Source: Myxococcales bacterium
Lineage (GTDB): Bacteria; Myxococcota_A; Polyangia; Polyangiales; Polyangiaceae
Assembly: GCA_947473045.1 (NCBI GenBank)
Contig: CANJCO010000005.1
Span: forward strand, 57,023 to 121,022
Direction: 5' to 3'
Length of the DNA stretch: 64,000 bases
A model generated the notes under the pieces. That model was not told the DNA's origin. It ran no database searches and saw only the letters and a list, made by a program, of their open reading frames with translations. The position numbers and the translations under genes were made by a program. Below are positions 34,983 to 42,889 of the stretch, in pieces; within the stretch, counting starts at the first letter, position 1, and every line of letters starts with the position of its first letter.

Positions 34983-36020
34983 ATGCAGACCGAAGCGATG
35001 GTCATGATGACGACCGGCGGGCCGGAAGTGCTCGAACGCAGGACGATCGACCTTCCCGAACCGGGGCCCCGGGAGGTGCGCGTGCGCGTGCGCGCGGTGG
35101 CGGTCAACCACCTCGACCTGTGGACTCGCCGCGGACTTCCCAACGTCAAGTACGACTTCCCGTACCGGCTCGGGTCCGACATCGTCGGCGAAATCGACGC
35201 GCTGGGCGCCGGAGCGCGAGGCGCGACGCTCGGGCAAAAGGTCGTGGTGAGTCCCGGTCTGTCGTGCGGCACCTGCGCGCGCTGCCTCACGGGCGACGAC
35301 AACCTCTGCGGTCAGTACCGCATCTTCGGCGAGGGGGCGCAGGGCGGCTATTGCCGCCACGTCAACGTGCCCGACACCAATCTGCTCCCCTACCCGGGCG
35401 ACCTGCCGTTCGCGCACGCGGCCGCGATTCCGCTCGTCTTTCTGACCGCGTGGCAGATGGTGACGCGCCGCGGAGAGGTACAGCCGGGGCAGACGGTGCT
35501 CGTTCAGGCGGCCGGAAGCGGCGTTTCGAGCGCGGCGATTCAGATCGCGAAGCTCTTCGGCGCGCGCGTCATCGCCACGACCGGCACCGACGACAAGGCC
35601 GAGCGCGCGAGACAACTCGGAGCCGACCACGTCATCAATTACGCGACGTCCGATTTCGTTGCAGAATGCAAGAAGCTGACGGACCGCCGCGGCGTCGATG
35701 TCGTCATCGAGCACGTGGGCGGCGAGGTCTTCCAGAAGAGCATCGTCGCCACGCGGTGGGGCGGGCGCGTCGTCACCTGCGGCGCGACTTCGGGGTTTAC
35801 GCCGGCGCTCGACCTGCGCCAGATTTTCTTTCGGCAAGTGCAGGTGCTGGGCTCGACCATGGGCCGCAAGGGCGATCTGTTCGCCGTGCTCGAGCACGTG
35901 AAGGCGGGCCGACTCAAGCCGGTCGTCGATCGGGTCATGCCGCTCTGGAGCGCCCCCGAGGCGCACCGCGTTCTCGAGGCGCGGGAGGCGTTCGGAAAGA
36001 TCGTTCTCGAGGTCGACTGA
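34983..36020 (+). CDS. Zinc-type MDR oxidoreductase (quinone-reductase-like)
   Basis: Medium-chain dehydrogenase/reductase of 345 residues with an exceptionally good ribosome site (AGGAGG) six bases before the ATG. The structural-zinc lobe is visible as CGTCARCLTGDDNLC. The NAD(P) Rossmann motif is VQAAGSGVSSAAIQIAKLFGARVIATTG. The usual catalytic-zinc Cys is missing: the region reads NHLDLWTRRG and LGSDIVGEID where alcohol dehydrogenases have Cys and GHE. It therefore fits the quinone-oxidoreductase-like branch better than true alcohol dehydrogenases. Substrate unknown. Confidence 0.85.
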   Translation: MQTEAMVMMTTGGPEVLERRTIDLPEPGPREVRVRVRAVAVNHLDLWTRRGLPNVKYDFPYRLGSDIVGEIDALGAGARGATLGQKVVVSPGLSCGTCARCLTGDDNLCGQYRIFGEGAQGGYCRHVNVPDTNLLPYPGDLPFAHAAAIPLVFLTAWQMVTRRGEVQPGQTVLVQAAGSGVSSAAIQIAKLFGARVIATTGTDDKAERARQLGADHVINYATSDFVAECKKLTDRRGVDVVIEHVGGEVFQKSIVATRWGGRVVTCGATSGFTPALDLRQIFFRQVQVLGSTMGRKGDLFAVLEHVKAGRLKPVVDRVMPLWSAPEAHRVLEAREAFGKIVLEVD

Positions 36021-36030
36021 CCGGCGGCGC

Positions 36031-37776
36031 TCACTGCACACGCAGAAACTCGGCGGCGCGCGCCCGGTTTCGCGCGGCGTCCTCCGGCGCACCCGCGCGA
36101 TCGTAGGCATCGGCGAGCACGACCCACACGCGCGCGTAGTCCGACCGAACGCCGCTCGCCCAGGTGTCGCGCGGCGCAGCGATGCTGCCGTGGAGATGCG
36201 CGAACACCTCGACGTTCTGCGCTTCGAGCAGGGGCATGGAGGGCACGGACTGCCCCGGCCCCACGACGCGGAGCACAGTCGCAAACGGGTAGGTCGGAAA
36301 CGCAGAGACCACCGAGCGAACGTTCGGGTCCGCCACGAAGACAGGGCGACCGAGCTCGAGCAGGCGCGCGGTGAGCGCGCGGGCGTCGCGAAGCGCAGGA
36401 TCGTCCGAGGGCAGCCCGATGGCCGCCGCAACGCGCGGTCGGTACCACGCGTAGTGAAGGAGCGGCGCGTCCACGTACGCGACGTCTGGCCGCTGACCAC
36501 GCACCCGCTGCAGGTACGCGAAACCGAACAGCCGGTGGTCGCCGACGCCGATAACAACGCTGCGCTCCGGCACCACCGCGAGCGTGTCTGAGAGGTAATT
36601 TTCGATCGTAGGCGCGTGCGCGAGGGGAAGCTCGGGAAAGACCACTGCAACGTTGGCGAGCAGCGCGAGGGCGATCAACGCGGGAGCGGCGAGGGCGGCG
36701 CGCGGCAGGCGGGCGAGCCGCGGCGAGACGCCCAGGCCGGCCAGCAGCGAGACGAGCAGCAACGGCAGCAGGAAAAACCGCTCGACGACGCGCTGTCCGA
36801 GCGCCTCCAGCGGCACGTTGAAGCGCGCCACGAACAGGGGCCCCGCGATCGCGAGCGACGCGATCAGAAGCACGCCGGGCAAGCGCGCCGGGCGAGGTTG
36901 CCGGATGAGCGATGCCGCGCCAAAACCCGCAAAAATAAGGCCGATCCAGCGAGTTTCAGACAAAAGCGAGCGAACCAGCAGGCCGACGTTTGCGAGCGGC
37001 GTCGGCGGTGCGGTCGACAGTCCCAGCGAGAACGTGCCGTACTCGGCGCGCGTGAAATGGCGCCACAGGCCGCGGACGGTCGACGCATCGCCCCACGCGT
37101 AGGCACCCTCGGCGACATGGCGCGCGTCCTGAACGAGTAGCAGGTAGGGCGACAGGCACGCGAGCAGCGCGACGACGCTCAGGCACCCTGCGACCCCGCG
37201 CCTTCGCGACTCGGCGACGCCACGAGCGGCGCCCCAGATACCGACAGGCGCGATCAGCACGGCGGAGTGGTGGTTGCAGAGCGCGAGGCCTGCGAGTGCT
37301 CCGAGCGCGACCGCGCGGGGCACGCCACGCAGCGGTCCGTTCGGAGCCGCGACCAGCAGAATGCCCGCAACGATCGCGGCGCTCAGCATGAACACCTCCG
37401 CCGACGTGGCGAGGCGCGCGGCGAGCGGAGCTGAGCCGAACACGACGACCGCCATCGCTGCGCCGGCCTCCGTGGCTCCCCAGGCGCGTGCAGCCCGCGA
37501 CAGCGCTACGAGCGCGAGGCCGCCCGTCAGCGCAGTGGCGAGTGAGGCGGCGTGCGCCGGCGAGGCAGCGGGCAGCCACCGAAGGGCGCGCAGCCAAAGC
37601 ACGTAAAGCGGGTAGCCCGGGGGATGCGCGACTCCGCGATCGAACGCCACCGTGACAAACTCGGCGTTGTCGCCGCCCAGAATGTGAGTCGAAGCCGCGA
37701 CTCCGTAAAGCGCGAGGATCGTGGCACATACGGCGAGAGACCAGGGGCGCCCGCGGGCCGAAAAAACGTCGGTCAT
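36031..37776 (-). CDS. DUF2723 multi-span membrane protein, glycosyltransferase-like
   Basis: The protein starts near the ATG at 37776 (581 residues). About ten membrane helices are followed by a soluble C-terminal region. The first periplasmic loop THILGGDNAEFVTVAFDRGVAHPPGYPLYVLWLRAL matches DUF2723, a GT-C-like group that includes TMEM260-type O-mannosyltransferases; the DN in this loop would be the catalytic or metal position. The last ~45 residues look TPR-like. Transfer of a lipid-linked sugar to exported proteins is a reasonable inference. A GTG nine bases further upstream is an alternative start. Confidence 0.75.
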   Translation of the reverse strand: MTDVFSARGRPWSLAVCATILALYGVAASTHILGGDNAEFVTVAFDRGVAHPPGYPLYVLWLRALRWLPAASPAHAASLATALTGGLALVALSRAARAWGATEAGAAMAVVVFGSAPLAARLATSAEVFMLSAAIVAGILLVAAPNGPLRGVPRAVALGALAGLALCNHHSAVLIAPVGIWGAARGVAESRRRGVAGCLSVVALLACLSPYLLLVQDARHVAEGAYAWGDASTVRGLWRHFTRAEYGTFSLGLSTAPPTPLANVGLLVRSLLSETRWIGLIFAGFGAASLIRQPRPARLPGVLLIASLAIAGPLFVARFNVPLEALGQRVVERFFLLPLLLVSLLAGLGVSPRLARLPRAALAAPALIALALLANVAVVFPELPLAHAPTIENYLSDTLAVVPERSVVIGVGDHRLFGFAYLQRVRGQRPDVAYVDAPLLHYAWYRPRVAAAIGLPSDDPALRDARALTARLLELGRPVFVADPNVRSVVSAFPTYPFATVLRVVGPGQSVPSMPLLEAQNVEVFAHLHGSIAAPRDTWASGVRSDYARVWVVLADAYDRAGAPEDAARNRARAAEFLRVQ

Positions 37777-37837
37777 GGCGTGCACCCTACACCGACCGTC
37801 TCGCCCCGTCGGGCGCTTCGGCTAAGGTTACCGCACG

Positions 37838-38830
37838 ATGATCGAACTTCCTCCGGCCCCCGACGCCGTCGTCGATCCGGCCACCGGCATCGCGCGCGTC
37901 GGCTCATTTCAGGGCAGCTTCGCGCGCGTCGATCTGTCCAGGCTCTCCAACCCGATCGCGCTGCGCCTCATCCGAAAGCGGTGGATGTACGTCGCGATGA
38001 CGCGCGGGCCGATCTTCGTCGCCGCCGCGGTCATCGACCTCGGCTACTCCGGCGCCGCGTTCGCGTTCGTCTACGACGCTTCGGCGCGACGACTTCTCGT
38101 CGACGCGTCGGCGGTGGGCCTCTTTGCGCACGTGAGCGACACGGTGCTGGGCGGCAGTCACGCGAGCTTCCGTTCGCGCGCGCTCTCCGTCGACATCACG
38201 AGGCCGCGTGGCTCAGATTCGTACGCCGTGCGCGCCACCGCGAAGGGGCTCGATCTCGACGTGTCCCTCGACGCCGCAGACGCTCCTGCAGCGCTGGCAG
38301 CCGTCATGGAGCTCGAACCCGGCCGCGTGAGCGTCACCGAGAAGCGCGCGCTGCTCGCGGTCAACGGCCATGTGAACGCGGGCGGAGCCGACCACGCGCT
38401 CGACGGCGGTCTCGCGGGATACGACTACACGCACGGCCTCATGCCCCGTCGAACCCGCTGGAACTGGGCGTTTTTGCTGGGTCACGACGACACCGGAGAG
38501 CCCATCGCGATCAACCTCGTGGGCAGCGACGCAGGCGCCCTCGAGTGCGGCGTCTTCACGCGACAGGGCCCCTCCCGCGTGTCGCTCGGCCGCTTTGCGT
38601 TCGACGAAGCGAACATGGTCGGACCGTGGAGCGTGTCGACCGGCGACGACGCGGTGAAGCTCGATTTCGAGTCCGGCGCGGCCCACTTCGAGCGGCGCAA
38701 CCTCGGGCTTGTGCGATCGCGTTTCGCGCAGATCGCCGGCGCGTTCACCGGCTCGATCGTGACGCCGTCGCGCACCGTTCATGTCGCGCGCGCCCTCGGC
38801 GTCGTCGAAGAGCAGGACGTGGTCTGGTGA
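37838..38830 (+). CDS. DUF2804 family protein
   Basis: The 330-residue soluble protein has the features of DUF2804: RKRWMYVAMTRGPIFVAAAVIDLGYSGAAFAFVYD near the start, then DYTHGLMPRRTRWNWAFLLG and a late beta-rich half. The fold is lipocalin/AttH-like, but no activity is known. It is divergent from the DUF2723 gene with 61 bp between starts and ends 14 bp before the converging next gene. No signal peptide. Confidence 0.75.
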   Translation: MIELPPAPDAVVDPATGIARVGSFQGSFARVDLSRLSNPIALRLIRKRWMYVAMTRGPIFVAAAVIDLGYSGAAFAFVYDASARRLLVDASAVGLFAHVSDTVLGGSHASFRSRALSVDITRPRGSDSYAVRATAKGLDLDVSLDAADAPAALAAVMELEPGRVSVTEKRALLAVNGHVNAGGADHALDGGLAGYDYTHGLMPRRTRWNWAFLLGHDDTGEPIAINLVGSDAGALECGVFTRQGPSRVSLGRFAFDEANMVGPWSVSTGDDAVKLDFESGAAHFERRNLGLVRSRFAQIAGAFTGSIVTPSRTVHVARALGVVEEQDVVW

Positions 38831-38844
38831 GCGTTTTTTTGCGC

Positions 38845-40008
38845 TCAGTGACGCGAAACGAACGTGAGCCGGCCGCCTGAATTGTCCACGATATCGAGGC
38901 GCCTTGCGCTCGCGGCCAGCCAGTCGAAGTCGGCGGCCGCGAACGGAGCGAGCGCCTTGGTGCGCACGTGCGCGTTGCCCGGCACGAGGTTGAACGCGCC
39001 GCTGAGCGTGTTGAACACTTCGCTCATCGCGGAGGTGACCTCTTCGGTCGGCTCTTTCGACCGCAGCTGCTCGTCGATCTCGGCCTGCGGGAGCAGCATG
39101 AGGTTGGCGCCAAGGCTCACGACCGCCGTGAGATCGGCGACCATGACACCCACCTCGCCATCGGCGTCGTCGACCAGCGCGCTCGCGTACAGTCCGCTGC
39201 CGCTAAGCGCCAGCGGCTGGCCGCAAACCGATGCGTCGATTTTGTCGCCCACGAGGGCCTTGAGTCGCTCGACGAACTCTTCGAGCGCGGGCATTTTCAG
39301 CGGAGCGGGCTCAGCTTCGGCCGGCGGCGCGACCGGCGCGGCTTCGACCGCGGGCGCAATCGACGCAGCCGCGGGGGCAACCGCCGGAGCGATGGACGCT
39401 GCCGTGGGCTCAGCCCCGGCCACCGCAGCCACCGACTGCGCCTTCGGCGCGATCGCCGACTGCGCGAACGGCATCGCCGACACAGACTGCGCGACAGGGA
39501 CGCCCGCGGGCGTCGCTCCCGCAGTTCCGAACCGGTGAAGCTCGGCCTCCTGCACCACGACGCGCTTCTCGAGATCGCTCACCCGACGCACCAGCCGCTC
39601 GTAGGCCGCCCGCAGCGCGAGGAGCTCGCCCTGCGTCCGCAACCAGTCCCGCGAGCTGTCCTGCGTCGCGACGTCGGCGCGCATGTTCGGAGTGTATTGC
39701 GGGCGCAGGATCTGGCCGCTCTCAGCGAGGGCCGACGGCACCCACTGGCCATCCATCACTTCGTAGCTCTTGCTGCCTTCGGTCGCCGCGCGCATCAGCC
39801 GCCCCGCAGAGGAGGCGAGCAGCTTGCCTTCGTCGCTGTTTTCAAGCTGAAAAAGTATGATTTCGTCGCCCGACACCCGCTGGAGCATGGGACGCAGGAT
39901 GCGGTCGTGAATGGGCACGAGCCGCTCGATTTCGAGCACCCACGCGCCCGCATCGCGGTAGAGGCGCCTCGGTTTGGCGCTGGCGAGGGCGTCGATGCTC
40001 ACACGCAT
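38845..40008 (-). CDS. Unknown protein: coiled coil, Ala/Pro linker, CheX/CheC-like end
   Basis: The 387-residue protein has three parts. Residues 1-115 are a soluble domain with no clear relatives. Residues 125-160 form a coiled coil (LLALRAAYERLVRRVSDLEKRVVVQEAELHRF), and 165-240 are an Ala/Pro/Val-rich linker. The C-terminal ~140 residues (DLTAVVSLGANLMLLP, EVTSAMSEVFNTLSGAFNLVPG) look like the CheX/CheC/FliN phosphatase group, which shares an E-x3-N motif; this likeness is by eye and uncertain. It is the last gene of a four-gene minus-strand run, 17 bp after the membrane-protein gene. Confidence 0.55.
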   Translation of the reverse strand: MRVSIDALASAKPRRLYRDAGAWVLEIERLVPIHDRILRPMLQRVSGDEIILFQLENSDEGKLLASSAGRLMRAATEGSKSYEVMDGQWVPSALAESGQILRPQYTPNMRADVATQDSSRDWLRTQGELLALRAAYERLVRRVSDLEKRVVVQEAELHRFGTAGATPAGVPVAQSVSAMPFAQSAIAPKAQSVAAVAGAEPTAASIAPAVAPAAASIAPAVEAAPVAPPAEAEPAPLKMPALEEFVERLKALVGDKIDASVCGQPLALSGSGLYASALVDDADGEVGVMVADLTAVVSLGANLMLLPQAEIDEQLRSKEPTEEVTSAMSEVFNTLSGAFNLVPGNAHVRTKALAPFAAADFDWLAASARRLDIVDNSGGRLTFVSRH

Positions 40009-40025
40009 AGTTACGGCACTCCGGG

Positions 40026-40406
40026 CTAATGCTTGACCGCAAGGGGGAGATGACCCCCCATCATCGCATAAGCGAGGAAGAGCAGCAGCGTCACGATGAT
40101 GAGACCTGCGCTGGCGTTCAGCCACAGCGGGTTCTTCGTCGGAGGCGGCGTTTTCATGGTCATCAGCATCTGCGTCGCGGCCATCACGAGCGCATCGAGG
40201 CGCTTCTGCGCGCGCTCACGCCTCGCGGGATCGTCTTTCAGCGAGCGGTAGCGCCCCGCGAGATCCGGCAATTTCTCGTTTTTTAGCGCATATTCGAGCA
40301 GCGCCTGGTGAGGCTTGTCGTCGTCCCACGCCTCGAGCGCGCGCGACCAGAGCGCGTCGAGGACGCTGCCTGCCGAACGCGCTTCGGAGATCGGCTCGCC
40401 GCTCAT
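40026..40406 (-). CDS. Small tail-anchored membrane protein, unknown
   Basis: The 126-residue protein has a helical, charged cytoplasmic region (LDALWSRALEAWDDDKPHQALLEYALKNEKLPDLAGRYRSLKDDP, tetratricopeptide-like) and one hydrophobic segment near the C-terminus (about 97-117, ASAGLIIVTLLLFLAYAMMGG). Its ATG overlaps the dtd stop by 4 bp. It resembles short tail-anchored helical-repeat proteins seen in myxobacteria. No function can be assigned. Confidence 0.65.
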   Translation of the reverse strand: MSGEPISEARSAGSVLDALWSRALEAWDDDKPHQALLEYALKNEKLPDLAGRYRSLKDDPARRERAQKRLDALVMAATQMLMTMKTPPPTKNPLWLNASAGLIIVTLLLFLAYAMMGGHLPLAVKH

Positions 40407-40846
40407 CGCGCCCTCGAATCGAGGAGCATCGTCACCGGCCCCTCGTTGACGCTCGAGACGAGCATGTCGGCGCCAAAGCGGCCCGCGGCGACCGGAATCG
40501 CCACCCCGGCCTCGCGCACGAAGCTCTCGTAGGCTTCCTCGGCCGCAGCCGGCGGCATGGCCAGCTCGAAGCTCGGGCGACGCCCGCGACTGAGGTCGGC
40601 GTAGAGCGTGAACTGACTGACCACGAGCAGCGCCCCGCCCACGTCGCGCACGCTCTTGTCCATCTTGCCTTCGGGGTTCGGAAAGATGCGCATGCCGACG
40701 ATCTTGTCGATCAGCCAGGCGCGGTCGCCAGCGTCATCGTCACGCCCCACGCCGAGGTACACGAGCAACCCGAGGGCGATTTCGCCAATGATGGCGCCGT
40801 CCACCTCGACCCGCGCCCATCGCACGCGCTGCGCGACCGCTCTCAT
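40403..40846 (-). CDS. dtd: D-aminoacyl-tRNA deacylase Dtd
   Basis: The 147-residue homodimeric enzyme removes D-amino acids wrongly attached to tRNA. Both family signatures are present: SQFTLYAD (catalytic Thr region) and the cross-subunit Gly-cisPro motif NEGPVTMLLDS. The N-terminus MRAVAQRVRWARVEVDG is standard. Start and stop overlap both neighbours by 4 bp, so it is translated from one mRNA with the Cys-ladder protein and the membrane protein. Confidence 0.97.
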   Translation of the reverse strand: MRAVAQRVRWARVEVDGAIIGEIALGLLVYLGVGRDDDAGDRAWLIDKIVGMRIFPNPEGKMDKSVRDVGGALLVVSQFTLYADLSRGRRPSFELAMPPAAAEEAYESFVREAGVAIPVAAGRFGADMLVSSVNEGPVTMLLDSRAR

Positions 40847-41280
40847 CGCAGCCCCAGCTCACGCGACAGCTGCGCGACCATCGCGAAGTAGGTTTGGCGA
40901 TCGTACGGCTCGTTCAAAATGTGAAAGTCCTTGCCGGTGAGGCCCACGCAGCCAAAACAGTAACTGCAACCGTCGCAGCGCTCGCACCGCACGAGATAGG
41001 CGCTCCCGGTGCAGCGCTCGCACTGCGCGCAGTGTTGGCACGAGCGCAGCTCGCGGCTCGCCTCGCAGTGAGCGCAGTCGACGCAGTCGTTGCAGCGCGT
41101 GCAGTACTGGCAACGCTCGATTTGCTTGCAGTCTACACAGAACATGCAAAGCGACGCCGAAACGCAGCGCTCGCACGCCACGCTGCCAACGTTGGCCGTG
41201 AGCTGCGCGCGCGCGGCGATCAGCTTTCGGTAGGCCAACTCGAATGACGCGCGATCCATGCGGAAGTGCTGAACATCCAT
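40843..41280 (-). CDS. Cysteine-ladder protein, about 20 Cys, possible metal binder
   Basis: From the ATG at 41280 (MDVQHFRMDRASFELAYRKL) the protein has a short helical start and then about 20 cysteines within roughly 85 residues. They are spaced mostly C-x2-C: CERC, CMFCVDC, CQYCTRCNDC, CVDCAHC, CQHCAQCERC, CERCDGC and CSYCFGC. The end (GKDFHILNEPYDRQTYFAMVAQLSRELG) is conserved-looking. Similar proteins are deposited as 'caib/baif family', a misleading name. Multiple zinc or iron-sulphur sites are likely; function unknown. A longer start at 41337 is possible but leaves only 26 bp to the divergent gene. Confidence 0.75.
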   Translation of the reverse strand: MDVQHFRMDRASFELAYRKLIAARAQLTANVGSVACERCVSASLCMFCVDCKQIERCQYCTRCNDCVDCAHCEASRELRSCQHCAQCERCTGSAYLVRCERCDGCSYCFGCVGLTGKDFHILNEPYDRQTYFAMVAQLSRELGLR

Positions 41281-41363
41281 CGAGCCGCGAAAAAAATCAA
41301 AACAGAAATTTTGGCCAACGCCGCGTCGTGTAGGCATTTGTGCTGCAACCCTGGAGGCTTTTG

Positions 41364-42419
41364 ATGGCTCGTTTTGCTACCCCGCTGGCCCTGCTCTCGC
41401 TGTTCGCCACGCTCGCCGGTGCGGCCCACGCTGAAGCTCCCGCCGCCGCCAAACCCGCCGATGCCCACGGTGCAGCGAAGCCCGCGGATCCGTCCCGGCA
41501 CGCGCCCGCGAAGCGCGCTCCCACCGCGATGCACACGACGCCGATCGCGCCGCCGGCCCGCCCTGCCGCAACGCCTGCGCACGCTCCCGCAGCGGCGGCC
41601 CCTCACGCCGCGCCCGCTGCGGCCAAGAAGCCCGACGCGCCAGCAGCCGGGTCGGCGAAAGCTCGCGCGAAGGCCGAAAAGCCCAAGCCCCCGTGCCTGC
41701 ACGAGCCGGTCTCGATCGCGCGCGGCGTCGAGGAAGATCGCTTTTCTCTCACGCGCTGCGACGGCAGCCCCGCGCCGGACGCCGTCGCGCACCTGTCGAT
41801 CCTGGCCCGACCGGGCAGCGTCGCGCGACCGACCGCGGCACTTTCAGTCCTCGAAACCGCGAGCGCGACCGGCCCGGATCTGTCGCCCGGCATCCGCAAG
41901 CTCGATCCGAAGATGATCGTGCGGCTTCAGCAGCTAAGCGATCACTTCCAGCCGGTCGCCAAACTGTCCGTCCCGCGCAAGCTGCACGTGATTTCGGGCT
42001 ATCGGCCGCTCAGCGCCGGCAGCTTCCACGCGAGCGGTCGCGCCCTCGATTTCCGCATCGACGGGGTGAGCAACGAGGAGCTCGTCGCGTTCTGCAAGAC
42101 CCTGCCCGACACCGGCTGCGGCTATTATCCCAACAGCTCGTTCGTGCACCTCGACGTACGCGACGCGGGCGTGGGGCACATCGCGTGGATCGACGCGAGC
42201 GGGCCCGGAGAGTCACCGCGGTACGTCTCCGCGTGGCCGCCGCCTCCAGAGCCGACGTTGCCGAATGAGGCCGCTGCGAGGCTCGACCTGCCGAGCCTCC
42301 CCATCGACGAGCACCCCGCCGACGTCACGGGGCTTGGCGTTGTCGCAGGCGCACCCGACGCGCCCCTCGCGGCCACGCCCGACGCCGATCAGCTGCCCGT
42401 GCCCGCCGACGTGAAGTAG
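41364..42419 (+). CDS. Exported DUF882/M15-like zinc peptidase
   Basis: The ATG at 41364 has GGAGG nine bases upstream and a clear signal peptide (ARFATPLALLSLFATLAGAAHA); 351 residues. A ~90-residue Ala/Pro/Lys-rich linker precedes the catalytic domain. The metal-ligand motifs are visible: ISGYRPLSAGSFHASGRALDFRI (the H-x6-D pattern) and SSFVHLDVRD. This is the MepA/YcbK-like (DUF882) group, which cuts peptidoglycan cross-bridges. Periplasmic murein hydrolase is the probable role. Confidence 0.82.
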   Translation: MARFATPLALLSLFATLAGAAHAEAPAAAKPADAHGAAKPADPSRHAPAKRAPTAMHTTPIAPPARPAATPAHAPAAAAPHAAPAAAKKPDAPAAGSAKARAKAEKPKPPCLHEPVSIARGVEEDRFSLTRCDGSPAPDAVAHLSILARPGSVARPTAALSVLETASATGPDLSPGIRKLDPKMIVRLQQLSDHFQPVAKLSVPRKLHVISGYRPLSAGSFHASGRALDFRIDGVSNEELVAFCKTLPDTGCGYYPNSSFVHLDVRDAGVGHIAWIDASGPGESPRYVSAWPPPPEPTLPNEAAARLDLPSLPIDEHPADVTGLGVVAGAPDAPLAATPDADQLPVPADVK

Positions 42420-42427
42420 TCAGGCGA

Positions 42428-42889
42428 TCATACAGCGACGAGGTCCATCGCGCCGAGCGCGCGGTGGACTTCCGACAGATGCCGGTCGATCGCCACTTCG
42501 AAGTGGAACGCGGCCCGCACGATTCCCGCGCCGTCGAAAACGAACGTCGCGCGTTTCGTCACTGAAAATAGCGGCCAAAGCACGCCAAACGCGCGGGCGA
42601 GCGCGCAGCTTGAGTCACCGATCATGGGGTAGGAGAGCCCGGCCCATTCGGAGAAGGCGCACTGCGTGGCGTGAGGGTCGGTCGACACGCCGACCACCTC
42701 GACGCCGCGCGCGCGCAGGCCCGGATAGGCATCGCGAAACGCCTTGGCTTCGCGCACGCAGCCGGGCGTGTAGGCCCGCGGAAAGAAGAACACGACGAAG
42801 GTTCTCCCCCGCAGCAGCGCGGCCGAAATGGGCTTTCCGTCCGTCGTTTCGGCGGCGAATTCGGGTACGGGATCGCCGACCTTCAGCAT
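42428..42889 (-). CDS. Peroxiredoxin (AhpC/BCP type)
   Basis: From the ATG at 42889 the 153-residue protein reads MLKVGDPVPEFAAETTDGK and has the peroxidatic site FFFPRAYTPGCVREAKAFRD (TPGC, with the peroxidatic Cys). The resolving Cys five residues on, typical of many BCPs, is absent. Two other cysteines (ATQCAFSEW and DSSCALA) could serve, or it is a 1-Cys type. The start overlaps the 3' end of the moeB-like gene by 7 bp; an in-frame ATG at 42913 is possible. Confidence 0.85.
   Translation of the reverse strand: MLKVGDPVPEFAAETTDGKPISAALLRGRTFVVFFFPRAYTPGCVREAKAFRDAYPGLRARGVEVVGVSTDPHATQCAFSEWAGLSYPMIGDSSCALARAFGVLWPLFSVTKRATFVFDGAGIVRAAFHFEVAIDRHLSEVHRALGAMDLVAV

Noticed and set aside
40843..41280. 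CoA-transferase function implied by the label caib/baif
   Set aside because: The sequence is a cysteine ladder with no CoA-transferase III features.
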